From NCBI RefSeq assembly GCF_007845645.1, contig NZ_VCQV01000043.1:1-36609 (forward strand): DNA of 36,609 nucleotides, given 5' to 3'. Positions 14,495 to 22,770 of the stretch are shown here, one piece after another. The notes under the pieces were generated by a model. That model did no database searches, was not told where the DNA came from, and was given only the letters and a program-made list of their open reading frames with translations. Origin of the DNA: Leekyejoonella antrihumi. GTDB taxonomy: Bacteria; Actinomycetota; Actinomycetes; Actinomycetales; Dermatophilaceae. The position numbers were made by a program, and so were the translations under genes. Every line of letters begins with the position of its first letter. Positions within the stretch are counted from its first letter, which is position 1.

Positions 14495-14500
14495 ATTCTA
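14495..14500 (-). promoter_or_regulatory. Candidate -10 for pheST
   Basis: TAGAAT on the minus strand, close to the sigmaA consensus, lies about 43 bases before the pheS start in the gap after the histidine kinase gene. The -35 (TGCAGC at 17-bp spacing) is poor. No T-box or attenuator structure is seen between it and pheS. Confidence 0.4.
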
Positions 14501-14531
14501 TCGGCGACCGCTCCGTTGCTGCACGGAGGTT

Positions 14532-15626
14532 TCAGCGCAGCGACTTGGGTAGGTCGCTCGGCAGGGTCACCCGGAAAGTGGCGCCCGGGCCTTCGTCCAA
14601 GACCGTGACGTGCCCACCGTGCGCCTCGACCAGGCCGCGCACGACATACAGCCCGAGACCGCTGCCGGTCTTGCGCCGCGCATCCGCCTGCCAGAAGCGC
14701 GAGAAGACCACCGTGCGCTCGTCCAGAGGGATCCCCGGGCCCTCGTCGGAGACATCGAGCATGATGTTGTCGCGCCCGGAATGCACATGCGCACGGACCT
14801 TTCCCGCGCCGTGCCGCACCGCATTCTGCAAGAGGTTGTCGACGATCTGCGCGACCCGGTCGGGATCTGCCCACAGATCTGTGCCGTCACTGTCATCGAT
14901 CACGCTGAACCTCGTCGGGTCCTGGCCGGCGCTCACGATCCGTGCGACCCGCTCCGAGACGGCCGCTGTCAGATCCAGCGGGCGTCGGTGCAGGACCAGG
15001 CGTCCGGTGTCGAGTCGGGAGATGTCCAGCAGCTCCCCGACCAGTCGCGACAGCCGCTGTGCGTCGGTCTCGATCGCGTCCAGCATCCAGCGCTTCTGGT
15101 CATCACGCAGCTGCGACCATCTGCCGGCGAGCGTGCGGGAGAATCCACTGACCGATGCGAGCGGAGAACGCAGCTCGTGCGCGACGGTCGTGATCAGCGC
15201 CGACATGTCCGCCTCGATCCGGTCCCTCGCCCGGGTGTCGCGCATGGACATGATGAGGAAGCGCAGCGTGCGATCGCTACGTCGGATGTGCCGCGTCGCC
15301 AACAGGACGGTATGCCCCGACGAGACCGCCACCCGGCACTCCGGCGAGCCGCTGCGAGTGCGCAGGCCGCCCCAGGGGTCGTTCCCCTCCCACCAGCTCG
15401 AACCCGCCGCGTCGAACAGCGGCAGAGCCGTCCGCACATCCTGGCCGACCATGGTGCGCAGGGGTAGACCGGTCAGCCGTTCCGCCCGGCTGTTGGCAAG
15501 CATCAGCCGATGTTGGGCGTCCGCAAACACGATGCCCTCCGGCAGCTGCTCCATCAGATCGACGTAGCTGCCGGCGCTCAGCCGCTCCCCACCTGGGCTG
15601 AACGGAAGGTCAGCAGGGGTGTCCAT
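14532..15626 (-). CDS. Orphan PAS-domain sensor histidine kinase
   Basis: Signal-sensing kinase; 364 aa. An N-terminal PAS domain (about 20-135, opening LMEQLPEGIVFADAQHRLMLAN) has no transmembrane segment before it, so sensing is likely cytoplasmic. HisKA follows with the phospho-acceptor His150 in VAHELRSPLASVSGFSR. The ATPase domain has the N box NLLQNAVRH (264-272), G1 DEGPGI (294-299) and G2 GSGLGL (321-326). All catalytic blocks are intact. No response regulator lies next to it, which makes it an orphan here. The ATG at 15626 has GGGGAG almost touching it; a TTG three codons earlier (15635) is an alternative start. Partner and signal are unknown. Confidence 0.9.
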   Translation of the reverse strand: MDTPADLPFSPGGERLSAGSYVDLMEQLPEGIVFADAQHRLMLANSRAERLTGLPLRTMVGQDVRTALPLFDAAGSSWWEGNDPWGGLRTRSGSPECRVAVSSGHTVLLATRHIRRSDRTLRFLIMSMRDTRARDRIEADMSALITTVAHELRSPLASVSGFSRTLAGRWSQLRDDQKRWMLDAIETDAQRLSRLVGELLDISRLDTGRLVLHRRPLDLTAAVSERVARIVSAGQDPTRFSVIDDSDGTDLWADPDRVAQIVDNLLQNAVRHGAGKVRAHVHSGRDNIMLDVSDEGPGIPLDERTVVFSRFWQADARRKTGSGLGLYVVRGLVEAHGGHVTVLDEGPGATFRVTLPSDLPKSLR

Positions 15627-15653
15627 GCTCCCCAAGCCTAACGACGCCGCTCC

Positions 15654-16445
15654 TCACGTGCGAAGGGCACCCGCGCTGGCATACATGCAGCAGGTGGCGG
15701 CCATCGCAAGGTTCAGCGACTCCGCACGGCCGTAGATCGGCACCCGCACGACCTGGTCGCACAGCGACCGGATCTGCGGATCGAGGCCCCACGCCTCGTT
15801 GCCCATGACCCAGGCGTGCGGCGTCTGCAGCTCCACATCGGGCAGGAGGTCGGTGCCGCCGCCGTCGGCGGCGAGCACTCTGAGGCCCCGGTCACGGCAC
15901 ACCGCCAGGATGGTCTCGATGCTCTCACCGATGGAGATCGGAAGGTGCCAGAGCGATCCGACGCTCGAGCGCACGACCTTGGGGTTGTAGATGTCGACGC
16001 TGGCGTCGCTCACCACGACACACCGGGCTCCGGTGGCATCGGCCCCGCGGATGACGGTGCCGGCATTGCCGGGGTCGCGCACGTGGGTCAGCACGACCAC
16101 GAAACCCGGCCCGCCGTCCAGGGCGGCCGCAAGAGGGACGTCGACAGGGCGGCATACGGCCAGGATTCCCTGCGGATGCTGGGTGTCGCTCATGGCACCG
16201 AGCACGTCGGGACTGCACTCGTGCACGGGGATCCCGGCGGTGCGAGCGGACTCGATCAGGGCCGTATGCCGGGCACCACCTTCGGGATCGCCGTAGACGT
16301 CGAGCACGGTCTCCGGCCGGAAGCCGAGCAGCTCCCGGACCGCCTGCGGCCCTTCGGCGACGAATCGCCCGGCTCGCAGACGTGCCGAACGCCGACCCAG
16401 CGCGTGCACTGCCTTGACCCGCTCGGCGCGGGGATTGGTCAGCAC
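15654..16445 (-). CDS. SPOUT (TrmH/SpoU) RNA 2'-O-ribose methyltransferase
   Basis: SAM-dependent RNA methyltransferase of the SPOUT superfamily, about 263 aa. The N-terminal substrate-binding part (TNPRAERVKAVHALGRRSARLRAGRFVAEG) resembles the eL30-like domain of SpoU enzymes. The SPOUT knot carries motif 1 DPGNAGTVIRGADATG, motif 2 HAWVMGNEAWGL and motif 3 VPIYGRAESLNLAMAATCCMY. The target nucleotide (23S rRNA or tRNA) cannot be assigned. The start is uncertain: relatives begin near xLTNPRAERV, favouring GTG 16445, while an open frame reaches 16508 and would overlap rplT by 29 bases. It sits right after rplT, suggesting co-expression with the infC operon. Confidence 0.9.
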   Translation of the reverse strand: MLTNPRAERVKAVHALGRRSARLRAGRFVAEGPQAVRELLGFRPETVLDVYGDPEGGARHTALIESARTAGIPVHECSPDVLGAMSDTQHPQGILAVCRPVDVPLAAALDGGPGFVVVLTHVRDPGNAGTVIRGADATGARCVVVSDASVDIYNPKVVRSSVGSLWHLPISIGESIETILAVCRDRGLRVLAADGGGTDLLPDVELQTPHAWVMGNEAWGLDPQIRSLCDQVVRVPIYGRAESLNLAMAATCCMYASAGALRT

Positions 16446-16479
16446 GGGCGTGGGCCGGCGTGGGGCGATGGTCGGGCGA

Positions 16480-16872
16480 TTAGGCAGCGCTGTCCGCGCC
16501 GGCTGCACCGGTCACGGCAGGCACGTTCGCCCTGGCGATCTCCACCAGCTGGGCGAAGGCCGGCGCGTCGTTGACGGCGAGCTCGGCCAGCATGCGACGG
16601 TCCACCTCGATCTCAGCGGCCTTGAGGCCCTGGATGAAGCGGTTGTAGGTCATCCCGTTCGCACGGGCACCGGCGTTGATCCGCTGGATCCACAGACGGC
16701 GGAAGTCACCCTTGCGGGCGCGACGGTCCCGGTAGGAGTAGGACATCGAGTGCGTGACCTGCTCTTTGGCCTTGCGGTACAGCCGTGAGCGCTGGCCGCG
16801 GTATCCGCTGGCCTGCTCGAGAACGGTACGACGCTTCTTCTGGGCATTGACTGCCCGCTTCACGCGTGCCAC
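16480..16872 (-). CDS. rplT: 50S ribosomal protein bL20
   Basis: Early-assembly 23S rRNA-binding protein. 130 aa with the conserved opening [14 protein letters not shown], the [17 protein letters not shown] helix, [21 protein letters not shown] and the C-terminal domain containing [25 protein letters not shown] short Ala/Gly tail follows. It begins with GTG, with AAGGAG seven bases upstream. Third gene of the infC-rpmI-rplT operon. In some bacteria L20 represses this operon through the mRNA, but no L20 leader can be confidently drawn here. Confidence 0.98.
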   Translation of the reverse strand: MARVKRAVNAQKKRRTVLEQASGYRGQRSRLYRKAKEQVTHSMSYSYRDRRARKGDFRRLWIQRINAGARANGMTYNRFIQGLKAAEIEVDRRMLAELAVNDAPAFAQLVEIARANVPAVTGAAGADSAA

Positions 16873-16927
16873 GTGAGTGCTCCTTCTGGTTCAGGGGGCC
16901 CGGGTGGGGCTGGAAATGAAAAGTTCT

Positions 16928-17122
16928 CTACTTGCCGAGCAGGCGCTTGATCCTGCGCTCGTCCGCGGGGGCCACGACCACATCGGGCACGAGGCGGCGG
17001 GCGGCGCTGCTGCTGCGCTCCTGGAACTTGTGCACGTGACGCGCGCGCTGGCGCATCACCTTGCCCGAGCCAGTCACCCGGAAACGCTTCTTGGCACCGC
17101 TGTGGGTCTTCATCTTCGGCAT
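16928..17122 (-). CDS. rpmI: 50S ribosomal protein bL35
   Basis: Small basic ribosomal protein, 64 aa, with the invariant start PKMKTHSGAKKRFRVTGSGKV, central HKFQERSS and the C-terminal IKRLLGK. AAGGAG lies eight bases before the ATG. It sits between infC (88-bp gap) and rplT (55-bp gap), the standard order. Confidence 0.98.
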   Translation of the reverse strand: MPKMKTHSGAKKRFRVTGSGKVMRQRARHVHKFQERSSSAARRLVPDVVVAPADERRIKRLLGK

Positions 17123-17210
17123 GTGGCCGATCTCCTTCTGCTCATCGAGGCCATCGGGTGACGCTCGGTGTGTGTGTACGTGGCTCGGGTGTCGCCGCCG
17201 GGGCGACCGG

Positions 17211-17798
17211 TCAGCTTTCCGACTTGGCAGGCTCGGGCTGGGCTGCCGCGGCCTTGCGGCGGCGGTCCTCGGCGCGGGCTTCGGCCTTCTTCTTGGTCGG
17301 TCCCAGCACCATCACCATGTTGCGACCATCCTGCTTGGGCGCGCTCTCCACGAACCCCAGCTCCGCCACGTCCTCGGCCAGCCGCTGCAGCAGGCGGAAG
17401 CCCAGTTCGGGCCGGGACTGCTCGCGACCGCGGAACATGATGGTCACCTTGACCTTGTCACCGGCCGAGAGGAAGCGGACGACGTGGCCCCTCTTGGTGC
17501 CGTAGTCGTGCGGATCGATCTTCGGTCGGAGCTTGATCTCCTTGATGACGGTGTTGACCTGGTTCTTGCGGGACTCACGGGCCTTCACGGCGGCTTCATA
17601 CTTGAACTTGCCGTAGTCCATGAGCTTGGCCACCGGAGGCTTGGCCTGCGGCGCCACCTCGACCAGGTCGAGATCGGCCTCTGCGGCCAGCCGCAACGCG
17701 TCCTCGACGCGCACAATGCCGACCTGCTCACCATTGGGTCCGACCAACCGCACTTCCGGGACCCGGATGCGGTCGTTGATACGGGGCTCGTCGCTGAT
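17211..17798 (-). CDS. infC: Translation initiation factor IF-3, probable AUC start
   Basis: IF-3 binds the 30S subunit and proofreads start codons; 195 aa. The N-terminal domain starts [24 protein letters not shown], then the [14 protein letters not shown] linker, and the C-terminal domain begins [17 protein letters not shown] with [15 protein letters not shown] Lys/Ala/Glu-rich tail follows. No ATG or GTG fits: the best Shine-Dalgarno of the region, AAGGAG, lies five bases before ATC at 17798, giving (M)SDEPRINDR as in the family. An AUC/AUU start is the known device for autoregulation by IF-3. The frame is open to 17861, but that extension has no matching ribosome site. Confidence 0.95.
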   Translation of the reverse strand: MSDEPRINDRIRVPEVRLVGPNGEQVGIVRVEDALRLAAEADLDLVEVAPQAKPPVAKLMDYGKFKYEAAVKARESRKNQVNTVIKEIKLRPKIDPHDYGTKRGHVVRFLSAGDKVKVTIMFRGREQSRPELGFRLLQRLAEDVAELGFVESAPKQDGRNMVMVLGPTKKKAEARAEDRRRKAAAAQPEPAKSES

Positions 17799-17848
17799 GT
17801 CTGCTCCTTCGTTCGTCGTCGCTCTCAATTCCCTCGGAGACAAAGAAG

Positions 17849-17879
17849 GGCTCCTCGTCACCGAGGTGCACGAGGAGCC
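17849..17879 (-). promoter_or_regulatory. Long hairpin in the infC leader, possible attenuator
   Basis: A 10-bp perfect stem (17849-17858 with 17870-17879) is extended inside by CACC/GGTG around a two-base loop, with one bulged G. On the minus strand it is followed by CTTCTTTGTCTC, a modest pyrimidine/T-rich tail. It lies about 50 bases before the infC start. It may act as an attenuator or mRNA-control element; the tail is weak for a free-standing terminator. An in-frame ATG at 17916 with AAGG before it opens a short leader frame ([13 protein letters not shown]) running across the hairpin, not claimed as a gene. Confidence 0.55.
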
Positions 17880-18081
17880 AACGCTGCGTCCAGGAGGGTG
17901 ATCGTCGGACGACCATCGAACCTTCTCGCCGCTGGGGCGAGATGCTCATATCCTGACCGAACCCGGTGACATGCCTGTCGCGCGGGTGGAAGCTAGGCTT
18001 CTCTTGCACACTGATGCCTACGCACCAGTCGGTGACGCAAGACTACCAGCAGCGCCGCGGCAAACCCAATCGTGGGGTGCG

Positions 18082-19275
18082 TTAGGCGGCGAGAGCGTGC
18101 TGCGCCACGAACCGGCGGCGCAGCTTCATCGCGAACCAGCCGCCCCCGGCGACCACCACGCCCAGCGCCGCCACCGAGAGGAAGCCGCCCCGGAACCCCA
18201 GGTGGTCGATGGCCACACCGGCCAACGGCGCGCCGACGGCCGACCCGGCGGTCATGAACGAGCCGTGCCAGCCGAGAGCCTCTCCGCGGGCCACCCCGGG
18301 CACCATCCGGCTGACGGCGTCGACCGTCGAGGTCACGGTGGGAGCACAGAACAGACCCGCCACGAAGGCCAGCGCGCCGAGCCGGACGATGCCGCCCGCC
18401 AGCGCCATCGGTGCCGTGACCATCGCGAGGCCAAGGAGGAGGGCGAACGGGGAGATCGCTCGAGAGAGCGTCCCGTATACGAGCCCGCCGATCACCGACC
18501 CGAGGCTCCAGAACACCAGGACGAGGCCCATCATCGCCACGGCGTTCCACTCCTGCACGGCCGCGACAATGGATACGTCGCTGCCCGTCAGGACGATGGT
18601 GCCTGCTGCGGCAGCACCACAAACAGCCACAAACCCGGGCCGGAACCATGCACGTCTGGGGACCGTCGGCACGCCTTCCAGCCGCACCGTGTCAACGGCA
18701 CGTAGCGAGGGGTTCTGCCACCAGAGCAGCGCACACCCGACGACACTGAGCATCTCCACTCCGAAGAGCACGTATGCGGTCGACACGAACGTCGTCAACC
18801 AGACGCTCACGAGCGGCCCCACCATGTACGACAGCTCCAGAATCACGCCGTCCAGCGACAGCGCGGTGCGCCGGTCGTCGATCGACACCGCGGCCATCAC
18901 GCCCTGGCGGATTATCGAGAACGTGGGAGCCGCGAACAGCCCTCCCACGGTGGCAAGTAGGAGCAGCTTCCAGTAGCCGACGAAGGGTGCCACACTCCAG
19001 CAGAGACCTGTCATGACCAGGGACGGAAGGACGACCTTCCGCAGGCCAAAACGGTCCAGCAGTCGGCCACGGAGCGGCTCGGACGCCGCCACGGCAAGGG
19101 TCGCGCCGGCCGCCACCAGACCGGCGGCGGTATAGCTGCGACCGAGCCGTTCCACCACATGCAGGGTGAGGATCACGCCGGCACTGAAGATCGGGATGCG
19201 GATGAGGAAGCCGAGCAACAGGATGCGGCGCGCATCACTCACTTCGAGGACACGACGGTAGGGCGTAACGGACAC
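18082..19275 (-). CDS. MFS-type transporter
   Basis: Integral membrane protein of the major facilitator superfamily with about twelve hydrophobic segments in two halves and a Pro/Arg-rich central loop near residues 195-220 (SLRAVDTVRLEGVPTVPRRAWFRPG). The A-like loop between TM2 and TM3 reads EPLRGRLLDRFGLRKVVLP, matching the MFS G-x-x-x-D-R-x-G-R-R pattern in form. Substrate is unknown; actinobacterial homologs of this kind are usually uncharacterised efflux-type carriers. GTG at 19275 gives VSVTPYRRVLEVSDARRILLLG, the likely family start (397 aa). An in-frame GTG at 19320 would add 15 residues. It is divergent from the P450 gene. Confidence 0.8.
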   Translation of the reverse strand: MSVTPYRRVLEVSDARRILLLGFLIRIPIFSAGVILTLHVVERLGRSYTAAGLVAAGATLAVAASEPLRGRLLDRFGLRKVVLPSLVMTGLCWSVAPFVGYWKLLLLATVGGLFAAPTFSIIRQGVMAAVSIDDRRTALSLDGVILELSYMVGPLVSVWLTTFVSTAYVLFGVEMLSVVGCALLWWQNPSLRAVDTVRLEGVPTVPRRAWFRPGFVAVCGAAAAGTIVLTGSDVSIVAAVQEWNAVAMMGLVLVFWSLGSVIGGLVYGTLSRAISPFALLLGLAMVTAPMALAGGIVRLGALAFVAGLFCAPTVTSTVDAVSRMVPGVARGEALGWHGSFMTAGSAVGAPLAGVAIDHLGFRGGFLSVAALGVVVAGGGWFAMKLRRRFVAQHALAA

Positions 19276-19349
19276 CGCTAAATAGTTCCATATCGAAGTT
19301 CTTGACGCGAATGCGATCACGGTGATCTACGCCACTTCCGCTGACCTCC

Positions 19350-19378
19350 TTGTTCGCCCTGCGACAACTGCGTACGTT
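19350..19378 (+). promoter_or_regulatory. Candidate promoter of the P450 gene
   Basis: TTGTTC (19350-19355), a 17-base spacer and TACGTT (19373-19378) form a reasonable sigmaA promoter 32 bases before the P450 GTG. It lies in the divergent gap with the MFS gene. Confidence 0.5.
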
Positions 19379-19410
19379 GAACGGGTGCGAGGACTACCCG
19401 GGGCTGCGCA

Positions 19411-20766
19411 GTGAGCATCGTCAACGAGACTCGCGCGGCGATCGCCTTCAGCCAGGAGCTCTACCGCACCCGCCTGGCCACCGCCTACCACGGGCATCTG
19501 CATCGGGACCCCGTCGCGCGCCTGCGCCTCGCCGAGGGGCGCACCGACCCGTACCGCATCTATGCCGAGCTGCGGCCTCACGGGCCGCTGGTGCCGACCA
19601 GGCTGGGCAACCTCGCCACGGTCGACCACGCCGTCGCAAGCACGGTGCTGCGCAGCGCCTCCTTCGGCGTTCGCCCCGTCGATGAGCCGGCCGGCACCGA
19701 GGCGACCTTCGATCTGTCGTTCCTCGACCGCAACGAGCCCGATCACAGCCGGTTGCGCCGGGTGGCCGCACCGGCCTTCCGGCCACGGCTGGTGCGCGGC
19801 TATCAGGAGCGGATCGACCAGTTGGTCAGTGGGCTCATCGACCAGCTGGAGCGCCGCGGCACGGCAGACTTCGTCGCGGACCTGGCCGCTCCCCTACCCA
19901 TCGCCGTCATCACGCAGATGTTCGGCATCGACGACACCGTCGGCATCGACGCTCAGGCCTTCGCCCGCTACGGAGCCGCCCTCGGCGGGTCGCTCGACGG
20001 CATCCACTCACTGCGACACGCCCGCGAGCTGATGGAGGCGGGCACCGCCCTGCTGGCGATGTTCGACCAGCTGCTCACGCTGCGCGCCCGCGAGCCGCGC
20101 GACGACCTGCTCAGCGTTCTGGCGGCCGAGCGCGGAGACCAGGTCCGGGCCGCCGAGCTCGTGCCGATGTGCACCCTGCTGCTGGTTGCCGGTTTCGAGA
20201 CGACCGTCAACCTCCTGGGCAACGCTCTGCAGGCGCTGCTCGACCACCCGGACCAGTGGCGGCTGTTGACCGAACAGCCCGATCTGGCGGCGCAGGCCGT
20301 GGAGGAGACGCTGCGATGGAACCCGCCGGTCCAACGCACAGAGCGGATCGCGTTCGAGGACCAGGAGATCGACGGCATACGCATCCGCAAGGACCAGTGG
20401 GTGATGCTGCTGCTCGGCGGCACCGGCCGGGACCCGAAGGCCTTCCCGGATCCCGACCGCTTCGACATCACCCGGTCGCACGCCCTGGAGCACCTCGCGT
20501 TCTCCAGCGGAATCCACTACTGCCTCGGTGCGCCACTGGCCAGGCTCGAGGCGACCGTTGCCCTCCAACAGCTCGCCACCAGACTCCCCCAGCTGCGACG
20601 CAACGGCCCGGTCACCATGCGCCGGACCACCCTGATCCGCGGGCCGCTCCACCTTCCGGTGGCGCCGGGCCCACCCGGCCGCCGTCGCGACCAGCCCGTC
20701 CGCGAGCGTCCCGCTAGAGGGGGACCTGGCTGCCCATCGCCACCGTGCGGTCCTCCGGCAGGCTGA
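19411..20766 (+). CDS. Cytochrome P450
   Basis: Soluble bacterial class I P450 monooxygenase; 451 aa. I-helix oxygen-activating motif is AGFETT at 260-265. The K-helix ExxR is E299-T-L-R302. The heme loop is FSSGIHYCLGAPLAR with the thiolate ligand Cys371. Redox partners (ferredoxin, reductase) are not encoded nearby, and the substrate cannot be told. The last ~40 residues are Pro/Arg-rich and exceed the usual P450 end (which should be near GPLHLPV). The final 53 bases overlap the convergent Kup gene end. The GTG start at 19411 has only a weak ribosome site. The gene stands alone on the plus strand among minus-strand core genes, with a divergent MFS transporter that could export or import a related compound. 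Confidence 0.93.
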   Translation: MSIVNETRAAIAFSQELYRTRLATAYHGHLHRDPVARLRLAEGRTDPYRIYAELRPHGPLVPTRLGNLATVDHAVASTVLRSASFGVRPVDEPAGTEATFDLSFLDRNEPDHSRLRRVAAPAFRPRLVRGYQERIDQLVSGLIDQLERRGTADFVADLAAPLPIAVITQMFGIDDTVGIDAQAFARYGAALGGSLDGIHSLRHARELMEAGTALLAMFDQLLTLRAREPRDDLLSVLAAERGDQVRAAELVPMCTLLLVAGFETTVNLLGNALQALLDHPDQWRLLTEQPDLAAQAVEETLRWNPPVQRTERIAFEDQEIDGIRIRKDQWVMLLLGGTGRDPKAFPDPDRFDITRSHALEHLAFSSGIHYCLGAPLARLEATVALQQLATRLPQLRRNGPVTMRRTTLIRGPLHLPVAPGPPGRRRDQPVRERPARGGPGCPSPPCGPPAG

Positions 20767-22648
20767 AGTAGTCGATCGGAGTCGCGGCGTTGTGCGCGAG
20801 CGCGACGAAGAGCCGCTTGCGCAGCTTGCCCATGCCCGGCTTGCTGCTGCGATGCACGGTGATGCGCGACAGGAAGTAGTACACCTCGTCCGGATCGACG
20901 TCCACTCCCTGCAGCTGCGCCCGGCGCAGGGCACGGGGCAGGTTCTGGTCATCCTGGAACCCGTAGGTGATCGTCAGGTGGATGATCCCGTCGTCGGGGC
21001 TGCCGACATCCTCGACCTTGATCCGCTCCGTCGGCGGCACGTGCGGGACGTTGGCGGACCGCATCGCGACGATCAACACCTTCTCGTGGAGCACGTTGTT
21101 GAACGACACGTTCTCCCGCAGCGCGAGCGGTGTCGTCTCGTGGTTGGGGTGCAAGAAGACGGCGGTGCCGGGCACCCGGTGCGGCGGGTTCTCCGCGCAG
21201 TTGGTGAGGAACGACAGGATCGGGCCCTCGATGTGCGAGCGTCGCTCGGTTACCAGCGTCTGCCCGCGATGCCAGGTGAGCATCACGGTGCACACACCGC
21301 CGGCGATGAGCAGCGGTAGCCAGCCCCCGGTGAGAACCTTGGTCAAGTTGGCGGAAAAGTAGGTCAGCTCGAGCCCACCGAACACCACTCCGGTGACGAC
21401 CAGCTTCCAGCGGCTCCAGTGCCACGCCGACTCGGCGTAGACCAGGAACAGCGTCGTGGTCAGGATCAGCGTGCCGGTCACGGCCAGGCCGTATGCCGTC
21501 GCGAGACGCGACGACGTCCGGAAGATCAGCAGCAGCACCAGGACACCGGCGTACAGCAGGTAGTTGACCGAGGCGACGTAGATCTGGCCGCCCTCGTGCT
21601 GCGAGGTGTGCCGCACCGTCAGCCGCGGGAGGTAGCCGAGCCGCTCGGCCTGGGACGAGACCGAGAACGCGCCGGAGATCACCGCCTGCGACGCGATGAT
21701 CGTGGCGACCGTCGCGAGGACGACCAGCGGCAGCGCCATCGTCGAAGGCGCCATCTTGAAGAACGGGTTGGACACCGTGCTCGGGTCGCGCAGAATCAAT
21801 GACCCCTGGCCGAGGTAGTTGAGAGTCAGGCACGGGAAGACGAGGCAGAACCACGACCGGCGGACCGGAGACCGCCCGAAATGGCCCATATCGGCATACA
21901 GCGCCTCCGCACCGGTGATGGACAGCACGATGGCGCCCATCGCGATGAACGCGATCCCTGGATGGTCGACGAAGAACAGGATCGCGTAGGACGGCAGCAG
22001 CCCCTTCAGCACCGCCGGGTGCGGCAGCACGTGGTCCAGACCCATGATGCCGAGCACGAGGAACCAGACCACCATGATCGGCCCGAACAGCCGCCCGACC
22101 ACGTGCGTCCCGAAGCGTTGCACCGCGAACAGCCCGGTCAGGATCACGGCACCGATCGGCAGCACCAGGTGCTGCAGGCTCGGCGCCGGCACTTCGAGGC
22201 CCTCCACTGCCGACATCACCGAGATCGCGGGCGTGATCACACTGTCGCCATAGAACAGCGACGCCCCGAGGACGCCGAGCAGCATCGCCAGCTTGAACCG
22301 CCGACCTCCCGCCCGGACGGTTCGGTGCGCCAGGTGCGCGAGCGCCATCACGCCGCCCTCGCCGTCGTTGTCGGCGCGGAGCACGAACACCACATACTTC
22401 AGCGTCACGATCAGGGTGATCGACCAGAACACGAGCGACACCACGCCATAGACGTCGCCGGGAGTCGTCTTGACCATCCCGTGGTCACTGCTGAACACCG
22501 TCTGCATCGCATACAGCGGGCTGGTGCCGATGTCGCCGAACACGACTCCGAGCGCCAGGACGGACAGACCGAGCCGGCCGCTGCCCTGTCTGGGCGAGGG
22601 TCGTTCGTTCTCGATCGCGTCCTCAGCGGGCGCCGATGTAGTGGCCAC
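20714..22648 (-). CDS. kup: Kup-type potassium transporter
   Basis: Potassium uptake permease of the KUP/HAK/KT family, 644 aa, with about twelve membrane segments in residues 28-445 and a C-terminal cytoplasmic domain of roughly 190 residues. The hallmark GVVFGDIGTSPLYAMQTVF is in the first TM region. LKYVVFVLRADNDGEGGVMAL, DSVITPAISVMSAVEGLEV and ALYADMGHFG follow as in the family, and YFLSRITV and the SLPEDRTVAMGSQVPL end are also typical. The GTG at 22648 gives MATTSAPAED; no Shine-Dalgarno is seen. CATAAT (plus 22657-22662) ends 8 bases upstream, so a leaderless transcript is likely. It is convergent with the P450 gene with overlapping 3' ends. Confidence 0.95.
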   Translation of the reverse strand: MATTSAPAEDAIENERPSPRQGSGRLGLSVLALGVVFGDIGTSPLYAMQTVFSSDHGMVKTTPGDVYGVVSLVFWSITLIVTLKYVVFVLRADNDGEGGVMALAHLAHRTVRAGGRRFKLAMLLGVLGASLFYGDSVITPAISVMSAVEGLEVPAPSLQHLVLPIGAVILTGLFAVQRFGTHVVGRLFGPIMVVWFLVLGIMGLDHVLPHPAVLKGLLPSYAILFFVDHPGIAFIAMGAIVLSITGAEALYADMGHFGRSPVRRSWFCLVFPCLTLNYLGQGSLILRDPSTVSNPFFKMAPSTMALPLVVLATVATIIASQAVISGAFSVSSQAERLGYLPRLTVRHTSQHEGGQIYVASVNYLLYAGVLVLLLIFRTSSRLATAYGLAVTGTLILTTTLFLVYAESAWHWSRWKLVVTGVVFGGLELTYFSANLTKVLTGGWLPLLIAGGVCTVMLTWHRGQTLVTERRSHIEGPILSFLTNCAENPPHRVPGTAVFLHPNHETTPLALRENVSFNNVLHEKVLIVAMRSANVPHVPPTERIKVEDVGSPDDGIIHLTITYGFQDDQNLPRALRRAQLQGVDVDPDEVYYFLSRITVHRSSKPGMGKLRKRLFVALAHNAATPIDYFSLPEDRTVAMGSQVPL

Positions 22649-22656
22649 GGTCGGTC

Positions 22657-22662
22657 ATTATG
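22657..22662 (-). promoter_or_regulatory. Candidate -10 of leaderless kup promoter
   Basis: CATAAT on the minus strand, one base from consensus, ends 8 bases before the GTG of kup, with no ribosome-binding site between. The -35 is not recognisable. Confidence 0.45.
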
Positions 22663-22770
22663 GCGGCACGACCCGAGTGTTCGCGCACAGCGCGCTGGAC
22701 GCCGCACGTGGAGCCCGCCGACGCCCACGCCGGGTTCGAACCGCGGACGGCGCAGGCCCATCTGCCGGTG

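Noticed and set aside
13359-14600. T-box or Phe leader-peptide attenuator before pheS
   Set aside because: No T-box core, no run of Phe codons and no terminator hairpin between the candidate -10 and pheS.
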